A DNA stretch of 64,000 nucleotides from positions 1-64,000 of the forward strand of contig NZ_FNAJ01000018.1 in the NCBI RefSeq assembly GCF_900101905.1. Direction: 5' to 3'. This document shows positions 1 through 10,200 of the stretch, piece after piece. The stretch's first letter is position 1; each line of letters begins with the position of its first letter. The notes beneath the pieces were generated by a model. It was not told the origin of the DNA and ran no database searches. It saw only the letters and a program-made list of their open reading frames with translations. Source of the stretch: Myxococcus virescens (lineage in GTDB: Bacteria; Myxococcota; Myxococcia; Myxococcales; Myxococcaceae). A program made the translations under genes and the position numbers.

Positions 1-1
1 C

Positions 2-310
2 TCGAACCCCATTGAGTGGCTGACCGACAACGGCCCGGCCTACACAGCCCATGAGACGCGCGAATTTGGGAGCAGCCTGGGCCTGCTCATCCGCACCACG
101 CCGGCCTACTCCCCCGAGAGCAATGGCATGGCGGAGTCCTTCGTGAAGAGCTTCAAGCGCGACTACGTGTACCTGGCCCGACTGGACAGCGCCGAGGCAG
201 TCCTCCAGCAGCTCCCCGCCTGGTTTCACGACTACAACACCGTGCACCCTCACAAGGCGCTGAAGATGCGCTCCCCGAGAGAGTTTCGACTCGCCGCTTC
301 ACCCCTCTGA
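2..310 (+). CDS. IS3-family transposase (OrfB) C-terminal part, cut by window edge
   Basis: The open frame enters from the left edge and ends at the TGA at 308-310. It encodes the last ~102 residues of a DDE integrase-type transposase. The second catalytic Asp lies in LTDNGPAY near the left edge, and the final Glu lies in the SNGMAE motif. The tail contains YNTVHPHKAL and SPREF, which are typical ends of IS3-family OrfB. The first catalytic Asp and OrfA lie outside the window. An internal ATG at 128 is not the real start, because homology runs through it from upstream. The element sits beside older transposase debris, downstream of the RHS toxin/immunity pair. The family call is firm; the IS subgroup is not determined. 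Confidence 0.9.
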   Translation, partial: SNPIEWLTDNGPAYTAHETREFGSSLGLLIRTTPAYSPESNGMAESFVKSFKRDYVYLARLDSAEAVLQQLPAWFHDYNTVHPHKALKMRSPREFRLAASPL

Positions 311-313
311 CCA

Positions 314-333
314 TGTCCGATTTGACGGGGGCA
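314..333 (+). repeat. Probable right terminal inverted repeat of the IS3-family element
   Basis: Four bases after the transposase stop codon lies a stretch whose complement reads TGCCCCCGTCAAATCGGACA. IS3-family ends of the IS407/IS2 type commonly begin with TG and a C-run, and finish near the orfB stop. The left end is outside the window, so the matching repeat cannot be checked. Confidence 0.5.
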
Positions 334-443
334 ACTCCAAACCGCACACCGCGCTGCGCGGAAACCTCCTTCAGAGTCAGTTCGCTCGTCTCGAAGGCTT
401 CATCGACCCGGTATCACTCCTGCTTCTCCACTGGTTTCAACAT
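334..443 (-). pseudogene. Possible transposase N-terminal remnant, cut by the IS3 insertion
   Basis: Read on the minus strand from an ATG at 443-441, the frame gives MLKPVEKQE, then a TGA stop (416-414), then YRVDEAFETSELTLKEVSAQ before running into the IS3 right end. The pattern 'YRV.EA...ELTLKEV....GV' resembles the helix-turn-helix start of several transposase families that bind their own ends. The reading frame has an in-frame stop and is truncated after about 36 codons, so it cannot be functional. The family is uncertain. It is short enough to be a chance resemblance. Confidence 0.3.
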
Positions 444-471
444 GCATGCCAGGGGCCACGGCGGCGACTCC

Positions 472-665
472 TCACTCAGCACCCCTCAGCACGTCATTGG
501 CCGGACGCTTACGTAGCTCATCGATGCGTGAGTTGGGATGTGTCTGCACTCGAAACAGCACGTCGGCCAGTACTCCTCGGGATTGACGCCGTTGGCCTGC
601 AGGTGGCCACCAGAGCGTGGAGTCCAGCGAGATTCTCTCCACACCCTGGGTTCGCCCCATAGCCG
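472..665 (-). pseudogene. IS66-family transposase (TnpC) C-terminal remnant with two frameshifts
   Basis: Three frames read in sequence rebuild a typical IS66 TnpC C-terminus. The first piece is ENLAGLHALVATC (about 635-599), then ANGVNPEEY (about 596-570), then LADVLFRVQTHPNSRIDEL (about 570-510). Each junction needs one missing base restored, near 597-599 and near 570. IS66 transposases commonly end with a segment like this (AGLYSLVATC.ANGVNPEEYLADVL.RVQTHP). The last frame stops at 472-474. The remainder of the element is absent, so this is a decayed fragment. Confidence 0.7.
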
Positions 666-821
666 TACCCGTCCTCATCCGCGCGCCCACGGCCCGATAC
701 GCCGCTAACCAAGGCCCTCGAGCCCTCGGAAGCGCTTTGGGAATCTGGTCGTCATGATGCACCCATGACGCTGCGATGGAATTTTCGGCAGTCACAAAGA
801 AAGTTGAGGCAATTGAACCAA
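666..821. other. Stretch without recognisable gene, between IS66 remnant and immunity gene
   Basis: No frame on either strand gives a recognisable protein or a good ribosome-binding site, and I see no strong hairpin. It is probably the decayed flank of the IS66 remnant. The nearby long frames on both strands are chance frames in high-G+C DNA. Confidence 0.5.
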
Positions 822-1205
822 TCAGCGCCCTCCGCTTATTGCCTGAAATTCCACAGACTCACACACAACATAGGCAAGTCGGTGCCCATCGACCATGGGC
901 AATACAGACTCAGAAGATGAATCCTCGTCGGCAAGTCCAAACAGAAAAACAGAGGACCCTGCCGGCATCCCCTCTTTCATCCACCCCAAACCATCAGGTA
1001 AATTCTCACGAGGATAGCACTCCAGAAGACCATACGACTCTAGTCGAGTCGTCACGCAAAGCACATATACGCCTAGACATCGCATTGCCCCTACTCGATA
1101 TCCATCACAATCGAGCATGTCAAATATTGCAACATCGGCAACATAGCCAGTGAGTACCAATTCAGGCTCTTGTCTATGAAAAGCATCCCGCAGCTGCTCG
1201 TACAT
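822..1205 (-). CDS. Candidate immunity protein for the adjacent RHS toxin
   Basis: This encodes a 127-residue acidic cytosolic-type protein with no signal peptide or membrane segment, and I recognise no family. It begins 9 bases after the stop codon of the 4,647-residue RHS protein. Its Shine-Dalgarno (AGGAG, 1216-1212) uses the last two bases of that TAG stop, with 6 bases before the ATG, so translation is probably coupled. In polymorphic toxin systems the gene directly downstream of the toxin tip is normally the cognate immunity protein, and position is the main evidence here. Base composition is clearly more A+T-rich than the window in general and matches the toxin tip, as expected if both arrived together. 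Alternatively it could be an unrelated small gene. Confidence 0.7.
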   Translation of the reverse strand: MYEQLRDAFHRQEPELVLTGYVADVAIFDMLDCDGYRVGAMRCLGVYVLCVTTRLESYGLLECYPRENLPDGLGWMKEGMPAGSSVFLFGLADEDSSSESVLPMVDGHRLAYVVCESVEFQAISGGR

Positions 1206-1211
1206 AGCTCG

Positions 1212-1216
1212 CTCCT
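1212..1216 (-). promoter_or_regulatory. Shine-Dalgarno of the immunity gene, overlapping the toxin stop codon
   Basis: On the minus strand the toxin ends ...AAG TAG and continues GAGCGAGCT ATG. The AGGAG motif is therefore made partly from the TAG stop codon. A ribosome terminating on the toxin is placed to reinitiate on the immunity gene. Confidence 0.8.
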
Positions 1217-4200
1217 ACTTGAAATGCGCTGCTTCCTTCTCTGCTTCCGTCATTGCCGAAAGTGGCTTGAATCTTCCATCGGGCAACATGTACTCCTTCG
1301 GGTTGACAGAATTGACCTGTGTTGTTGGATTCTGGTTTGAGTATTTTCCAATCGGCGCATTCGGATTGGCCGAATGGTAACGGACTTCAACTTTCCCTCC
1401 TGGTGCATTGGCAATGCCCTTGAACTTGGCATTGTTATGGAAATATATGTCTTTCGAAAGATCGAACTTCAGCTTCATGCCGGTTAGTCCATTTTTCGTT
1501 TTCGGATTTTGCCCCGGAAGCTCATAGGCGTTCCATGATTTCGCCGCATCGATTGCGGCATCAACCTCAGCATCATTGAAATCCGGAAGGCTTGGCTGTG
1601 TCGCCCCGCTCTGGCTTGGAGCCGGCGTCGACGGAGATTGGGCCGGACCTGCCCCTCCTGCAGGGTATGAGTTCCCGGCGCTCATCTGCATCGGCCGAGA
1701 TGAGGTCGCCAAGTCCTCTGCTTCGTCGGCCGCCCTCAGCGCTCCATTAGGCACACCAGCCGGAGCCAATTCTGGAACATTTGGCGTACCAGACGGGAGA
1801 CTATTAATTAGCGCCCTGGTGCCGGTGGCGAGCTCCAGCGCCCCAAATACTCCTCCAGCCGCACCAGGCAGCGCTTCGACACACTCACTCGTCCCCTTGT
1901 CATCTGGCCCTTGCGATATATGCGCTCGATAGCATTTCTGGGCAGCTCTGGTGATATTGCCGCCAATCCCGTCTACTGCCCCATCAAAGCTATTCTTCGC
2001 AAGGACAGCGCCTGTGCGGCTCGGCCCCTTTGCCAAGGTTTCGAGGACACGTTCCCGATTCTCCAGGGCCTGGAAGGCGCGCTCTTTGTAATACGCATCC
2101 GGCTTGGGCTGCAGGCTCCAATTCCCGTCAAGGTAATATCCTTCCCTGTCAAGTCGGCTCAGCGAGAAGGCCCGAACGGCGTACTCATATGCGGTCAGTG
2201 TCCCATTAACTCCCTGCCGGGCTATTTCCTTTGCAGAGGTTTTTGCACCTGCCCACGTCAGCTCTCGACCATCCGGGTCCACATACCGCAACGGATTAGC
2301 GGCCGTGTACAGCCACGGATTCAGCTCATTAGGCGCTCCAAGATAAGCCCCAGCCCCCACCGGATCCTCGGACAGGAACCGCCCCGTAGCCGAGTCATAC
2401 CAACGCTGCTGGGCGTAGGTGAGTCCGGCTTCGGCGTCCCAGGCATGGCCCGTGTATCCAATGCTGGCTTGCGCAGCCGTCGGGGCGATTCCTTTGCGGT
2501 ACCCACCCCAGGCGTCGAACTGAGTCGTAGTGAGGGTACCGTCAGTCTTGAGCCGGCCTACCGCGCTCCCGAGCCCATCATGCAAAATGCGGTCTCCGCC
2601 AGTAGCCACTACCAGTCCAGCTGCACGCTGGTACATTAGTGGCTCCGCACCTGGCAGTTGCTCCTCAATCAACGAACTCCCACTCCACAGGTACTTTGTG
2701 ACGCTGTCGCCATTTGAGCGGGAACGACGTAGTCCGGCGTAATCATACGAGTATGTGAGTTTTTGCTGCCGATCGCCATCCACCAAATCCATTTCAACAA
2801 GTCGGCCGGCCGCATCAAAATACATCCAACGCGTGAGTGCTCCTTGCGCATCGCGCACCACACGTCCTGCACGGTTTGTTGAGTAGCTCGCAACGACGAT
2901 GTCTGTAGGGACATCGCCAGGTGGTAGATTCAAAGCCTTTTTCCGAATCTCACGTAGAGAACCGGGCGCGTCAGAGGTGTCGTAGTGATACGTCAGGTGT
3001 TCCTGCGGATGCGTTACCGCCTCGAAAGCCCCTTTCCCCAAGGGGCCTGCATATGCAGAGACAATTTTTTCTGCAAGTCGCGAACCATCATTCGACAGGC
3101 TATAGACGACCGACTGCCCCTCTGGGTAGCGCACCCCGGTCAAGCGATCGGCGGCATCGTATCCAAATTGCGTCGTCTCGACCGTTTCCGAGCCCTGCCT
3201 GCTCACCAGTTCAGATAGCCTGTTGTCACGCTCGTCATATTCGTAGCTAAAGCGGAGCAAAGGCGAAGCAATTGGGCTGGCGCAGTTCTCAGGAAGCGGT
3301 GAGTGCGTTATCGATTTGATTCGACCGCGCGCATCATAGCAATATGACTGCTTGTTTGATGCGTCCCCCAGCGATGATAGGCGCTCGCCGCCAGCCTCCC
3401 AGTCAACATCAAGCGCACGCCCATTGGTCAAAATCACCGTATCCAGTCGTTGGTATCCATCGACCGCATACTGAACAATCCCTGCGGGAGATTGCAGTGA
3501 TTTCAATGCGCCACTGTCGTGATAGCTATAGAGAATCAAGCTTTCGCCGTCGCTGTTGGTCCAAAGACGGTCGCGCAAGTCGTAATCGAGCTTACGAACA
3601 ACTAGGTTGTTGCCACGGCGTTCAGTCGCCTGTCGCAATTGATCGAGGCCGTTGAAAGCATAATCAACTGACTCGATATCCTTAAACGTCCGCGAAACAC
3701 CTGAGGCGTCCGCCTGAGGGGCAGCCGGCTTGAACAATTCTCGAACAACACGACCGCGCCCATCGAGAATTCTCTCGACGCGCTCTCCCAGTGGATTCAG
3801 TATCTCTGTACTTCCGTTCCGCCACGTAGTGTTCCAGGTTGACGTTCCGCGACTGCGCGAGCGCTCACGCCCAAGTGAGTCGTACTTGAATGCCGAAGAA
3901 GGCGTGACGGATCCTACTGGAGGATTGATGTCGGCAATGTGTCCGAAGGCGTCATAGGTGTACTCGAATGTTCCTATGTCAGCATTAGACACCCGGAGCA
4001 ACTCACCGTTTGGCCCATAGCCATAATTCCACGCGCTTCTTTCAGTCTCTGAGTCAGCTGCATGCCAGACCTGAGTGGCGTTTCCGGCGCTGTCGTGCGC
4101 GGCATAGCGGGTGCTCCTAACGTCATTGTCGCGCCCATACTTCTCTGTCTCCAATAGCCCCCGAGCATTGAATGCCAGCATGCGGATGCGTAGATCGGGA

Positions 4201-7200
4201 GTTGTAACAGACCTAGGCAGGCCATCCGCATAGTAGGTATATGCAGTCAACTCCTGGCCGAAGCGCATTCCTTTGACGCGTCCGCTTGTTTCGTAGGTCC
4301 ACGTTCGTGCGGCAACATCGGCATCGAAGCCGAAGGAGGCTTCCCACATCGATTTCCCGTCGGCATAGAAGTCCCATTGGTCCGTGCCGCCGCCCTGGGT
4401 GCGCCGAACAGCATTGCCGAGGCTGTCAAACTGGGTCGTTACAGTCCTGCCTCCCAGATCCGTAGTTCCCCATGTCCACGAATTAACAGCCGTAGATTGC
4501 CGACCGTTCCATTGCGTGCTCGTCTCGTAGCGGTATTCGCGCCCTTGCGAGGACCACGCTTCAACTTCATTTCGCGCACGCCCACGGTCATCGATAGCGT
4601 TTGTGGCCTCGCGAGACACCACGAGCAAGGACTGGCCCTCTGCAGTTTCCTGCCTTTTCACCCAAGCGCCGTCGTATCGAGTACGTACAGTGTGCGCCTC
4701 ATAATCCTTTTGCTCCCAGAACTCTTCTTCAACCAGTCCGCGGGCATTTTGAGTTCGGGTAATGGTGGTGGAGTGTGGAGCGTACTCCTTTTCTACACCA
4801 CCACCAAGGTACTCGAAGCGCCACTCGGCCAGTGCGCCATCCGGACTGCTTGGGTCCAGGGCCTGGGTGCGACGCTCGATCCGCCCCAGAGCGTCATAGT
4901 ACATTTCCAACTGAGCATTAATCTGCGGTCCGACTCGTCTGCGAACTCGACCTTGCTCATCATGATAATACTCAATCGTGCCAGTCGCGGGGGCGCTAGC
5001 CCTTAAGAGGTTGCCAGCCGCGTCATACTCCCACGTCGTTTCTCGACTGAACGTCGAGGGATCGGTGTGTTTAACTTGTCGACCGAGCGCATCATGGCTC
5101 CAGGAATGTATGGCAAGCTGTCCGTCAACCGTCTCCTGCATTGTTCGAACACGTCCGAGCGTGTCGACCGTATAAGTCCTAACCTCCTGCCGGTCTGAAG
5201 CCTCGTCTCTGCCGTTCAGGGTCCTTGTCACGACGGTCGTGGTCGTGCCCGAGGATGAGTCGCTATAGGCATGCGTCTCGAGCAGGGTTCTTGTCCCATG
5301 AACCGACTGAACTGTGCGCTCGTGTCGCGTCAGGCGCCCCATGACGTCGGCATACTCATAAGTGTCACGGAGCTCCGTCTCGTAATCTTCCTGGAGCGTT
5401 ACCCTACCCGCCTCATCGTATTCAGTCCGTGAATTGATGCCACCTTGGCTATCTACATGGCTGGCAACCCTTCGTTCGCGACCAAGTGCATCCACCGTCG
5501 ACTCAACAATGTGCGGCCTTCGAACGGAACCGTCCTTGAGTGATCCAAACGTACGTTCGACAACGGCACCCGACGCGTTCAGGACGACGGACTCGACATC
5601 GGAGAACGTGCAGTCACCCGAACAGCCAGGGTCATTGATCTTCGATTCATATTCCCAACGGACTGCGCGCCCAAGAGCGTCGTAGCCGATACGTGTCCGC
5701 AATCCATTGCTATCCGTTTCTTCAACAACCTTTCCGTCTTCATCGAGCGAGTACGTGTAAAGAGAGACCGAATCGACCTTCTCTCCCGTCAAACGTCCTG
5801 CAGAGTCGTAGACGAACTCATGGAGTTTCCCTCGTTCATCTTGGAACGAGCGCAGCTGAGTCCCCAGGTAGCCAGTGTAGCGCACTGTTGCCGGCTGATC
5901 GTCCCGGCCATAGTGAACGGTCTCTTCGCGCTTGAGCCCCTCCCGGGTAATCGTCTTGCGAATCTGCGTCCGGCCCCAATGTCCAAGAGGAAGCGATTCC
6001 GTGACAGTCAGTTCATCGTCACCAAGCTCATACGAATAGCTCCACTCCTGCGAGGGCTGACCTGCCACATTTCGCGTGAGCACCCGTCCGACTGAGTCAT
6101 AGGCCAAATCCACCCGCGCCCCGGTGGTCTCATTGTGTTCTGAAACGCGGTTCCCCAGGTCGTCGTAGCTGTAGGCAATGGTATAGCGAAGCAAACCTCC
6201 GGTAGGTGTTTCAGTACCGTGCTCAGGGTGCGTCACTGTCACGTGCGTGGGCAGGCCCAGCGGTTGGTTCTCGTGCCCCGAGTAGAGCAACGTGTTGCCC
6301 GCCGGATCTTCTCCTTCGATGACCACGCCGTCTGGATCAGGGAACTGGGACGCGGCGAATGCAGTCCCAAACGCCCCATCGCTGATGGTGACCCCCATCG
6401 GATCACCTGCGTTCGTCAGTGGCGTGCTTACGGAAGCTTGTTGAGCCCCCCCCTTAAGCACCGTCATGCTGGTTATGCGACCAGTCGCCTCGTGACGAGA
6501 CTGGACGGACCACAGTTCGGCCGAGGCGCCTACACCCGGTATGGGGATGCTGTTTGGAGGCGCTTCCTCAAGCAACTTACGATCGAGCTGCATCCTGTTG
6601 TTGTGCTCATTCCGGATGCTGCGCCCCGATGGTGACGCTGAGACTTCCATCTGCACAGGGCCGCCACGGGCATCACTGCCCCATGCCATCGTGCTGGGGC
6701 CCAAATCCGGGACGCGCACTGCGTTCGTGTTCCCGTAGGCATTGAGCTGAAGTGTGACTTCGACGCCATCCGGACGGTGGATTTTTCGGGTCGAGGAATC
6801 AGGCGCAACAATGCGCCAGCCCGGGCTGGGCATCCCCGTTCCATGTACTGAGGTCACCACTTCCCGCACATCCAAGTGCGCGTAGGTGCCTTGCGAAGCT
6901 GTACGACCGTACGTCACTTGCCACTGGACCTTGCGCTCGCCTCCCATCGGAGGGCTCAGGAAGTACTTTGCTGTCGCCAATTCATTGGAGGCGAGCCACT
7001 GCTTGTATCCAGACATGTCCGCGGGAAGTGGAAGATACGCGTACTCCCACGACTGCGTTGCGTTCGAATCCGTCCCGGGCGTTGCGGTGGGAAGGGACGT
7101 TGAAACCCTGGTGACGCGGGTCAGGTTTCCGCGTTCGTCGTGCCCGAACTCCAGGCTGTGCAAGACCTTTTCGTCAGAGATGAGGACCAGTTCCACCGAC

Positions 7201-10200
7201 TTGAGGAGCTTGAACCCTTCATTCCGCGACAGGTTCCGCAGTCGATAGGCGACGGCAGGATTCGCAACATCAATGGCTTCGTAGTCAAACTCGAGGCGCA
7301 GCTTGCCGGGAGAGCGCTCCACGGAGTCCAGGAGCGTGTCCTCGGCCCGGTAAACCAGCTTCGTCCACCCTTCGTCGTCTTCCCGTCCGCGACCGTTGTG
7401 GAACCTGTCGAGCAGCCAGCGCCGCCGCATCTTTGGCGAAGAGCCACGAGCCAATGTTCCAAACTCGTAGACGAACCCATCAGGGGTCTTCACCACCACG
7501 ACGTTCAGGCCATCGCGCTTCACCAACGTCACATCCAGCCCATGTGAACGGTCGGTAGCGCAGCTATCCGCAGTAGATTCCTCTTCGTCGATGGCACCGC
7601 ACAGTGGAACGTCGTACGCCTGCCCTGCGAGCACGACGGTATAACGCCCAACCTTCTCCTCTTGGACGTAGCCCTCGTAGCTGTGCGTCCAGCCCACGCC
7701 CGTGGGCCCTACGCGACTGCTCTGGTTGTTGTAGGTACGCGCGAAGCGGACCACCTCGGCCATGTGTGGAACGGAGAAATCCTCGTGCTCGAATGCGAGG
7801 TGGCCGTCGGCTACGTTGATGCCCTGAATGGTCGCTTGGCCCGGCGCTCGGGCATTCGCTCCCTCGAAACGGCCTTGCGGACGCCCCAGCCTCTGGACGA
7901 GGTGACGAGGCTCGGGAAGCTCAATCTCTTGGACCAGGTAGAACCGCCTCCCTGCGGTAAGGGCACCTGGCATCGAGACCATGTTTGCGGGAATTGGAAC
8001 CTGGAAGAACCGGGCCGCGTTGAGCCCCACCTCGTCGAGTTGTTCGAGCTTCTGCTGCGTTGTCCCTGTTTCGCCAACGACTCGATAGGCGCCGCTGCCG
8101 AGCAACTCCACATCCGCCTGCTTGAGAAGGGTGTCCGCGGCGCAGTTTTCGGACGTGCACACCTTCACCCGCCCTCGGTGGATGACGCCCGGGTCAAGGG
8201 CGAACCGAGCAACGGCGGGCGTCGAAACGGGCCGGTCGGTCACTGCCTGACCTTGGGCATCGACTTCGACAGACCGCTCGGCCGTAAAGGCGCTGCCGGC
8301 CTTCAGCAGGTCGATGCGCGGAGACACGCCCATTAAGTTGAAGCGATAGAGGACGTTCTCGGCGTTTCCGCTGAGATACAACTCCATGTACAGGATGTCA
8401 TTCGCCGCGAGGACGTCGTCAATGAACTCGTTGTCGCACGAGCCCACCAACGCGCCGTCGTCGAAGCTGACATCACACTCCACTCCATATTGGTCGCTAC
8501 CGAAGCGCACCACATAGTCGCCAGTCAGCGTCCCGGCACGCCCGGGTTCGTCGGGCTCCAAGAGGGCCGCGAGGAACCTGTAGGCAAGGTCGTCGAGAGC
8601 CGCCTCCGTGGACTCTTCGCTTCCCACGTCGCGTTGGCCGACGCTGTTCTGGGCCACGACTCGTGGATTGGTCAGATCGAGCACGCGGAATTCGTGCTCA
8701 CGGTCGCGGTCGTACCGCAGGACCCGGAAGCCATCTGGGTCCATGCTGGAATAGACGTTCTTCAGCCCGAGCGCTCGTGAGGGCATCCCAGGCAGGTCAA
8801 CCTCCTCCGATTCCGTAAAGTCGGGCGGACTCGAATTGCGCTCACTCGGAGCAAGAACGCCATCGCCGTCGAGGTCTCGAGGAAACACCTGATGCCCAAC
8901 GACGTGGAGGTAGAAATTGGCGCGCGGCAGACTGCCCACGGTCATCTGCTGACCGTCAGCTCCCATGATTCGCATCGCGGCCTGGAGCGCGCCAGAGCCT
9001 CGGCCCGGCACCACCGCGAACTGCGTCACCTCGGGCTGCTCCATAGCGGAGTCCGTGACGCGCACCACCCGCCCCGCCAGCGGCGGAACGCCAGCAGGCA
9101 CGTCCTGGAGATCCTGGCTACGGAGGCACGCGGCCTGCTTGGTCGCGGAGGCCGCCGCGCCTGGCCCGTACTCCGAGCACGTTTCGAGCAGCACGCCCGA
9201 GATACCGACATCCCGCAGGACGTTCGGCGTGCAATTCGGATTGGCACTACCATCCGGTCCGCTGCCTGCCCCGCATTGGGACACGCCGCCGTCCACTCTG
9301 TCCGGGGGTAGCCCCGCGTCGATGGGCGACGTCCGCACACCGCCGTCTTCACTACGCCACTCAACCGGAGCCATCGTCCGAACACGCCAGTGGGTGTCCA
9401 GGTGCACGTAGTTGTCACGCGTCGTGGCGGCGCCGCCATGACGGACGAGCGTCGGCGGCAGGTCCTGCTGAATGCCCCCGGCCTCGGCACTGCGCCAGAT
9501 GCGCACGTCGATTTCCGGCGGGAAGAGGTACACCGGCGCATCAATGCCGAGCTGCGCCACCGAACAGCGCGACAGTTGCACTGTCTGGCCGAACTCCACG
9601 ACCTTCAGCGGCCCCAGCTCATCGTCCAGTGCGCAGCGTCCAGTCTCATCCAACTGCTTCTTGGAGATGGGCGGAACGGGTAGCCGCGTCATTCCGGTGT
9701 GACCCGTCGCATGGTTGACCGCGACGACGACCAGCGGCTCACCGGCGGTCAACCGCAGGAAGTTGGTGTGATTGTCGCGACACTCCGTCTCGTAGAAGGC
9801 GCGGTCGGCCTCGCTCAGGTGACTGGGGGCAGGCGCACTCGGGTCATAGACGAGGGCGGGGTTGAGCTCTCGGCAGCGCTCCCGGATGACACGCTTGAAG
9901 GGCGTCGTGGGCCCCATGCGAACTCTCGCATAACGACCTTGCGGATCGCGCTGTCCCTGCGGTGCCGGCGCGCACTCGTTGTCGGGCACGCCCACCGTGA
10001 ACTGGGCAATGGGGCGCGTCAGGTCATCCCCACGGAAGAAGTGGACCTCCGTCTGTGAAATGTCCGCATTGGCAATGGAGACATATGCCCCCGCATCCGG
10101 GCTGTACTCGCTGGATGCGTTTGCCTCGCAGTCGTGACGCAGCGCCCGGCCTTCTCGGTCCACGAAGTGCAACGCTCCGTGGAGCAGCCGGGCATCCACG

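Noticed and set aside
472-795. Minus-strand 107-codon frame as a stand-alone gene
   Set aside because: Only its C-terminal part resembles a protein, and that part is one piece of the frameshifted IS66 transposase end.
776-1153. Plus-strand 125-codon frame opposite the immunity gene
   Set aside because: It has no ribosome-binding site and no motif. The minus-strand gene has coupling and position in its favour.
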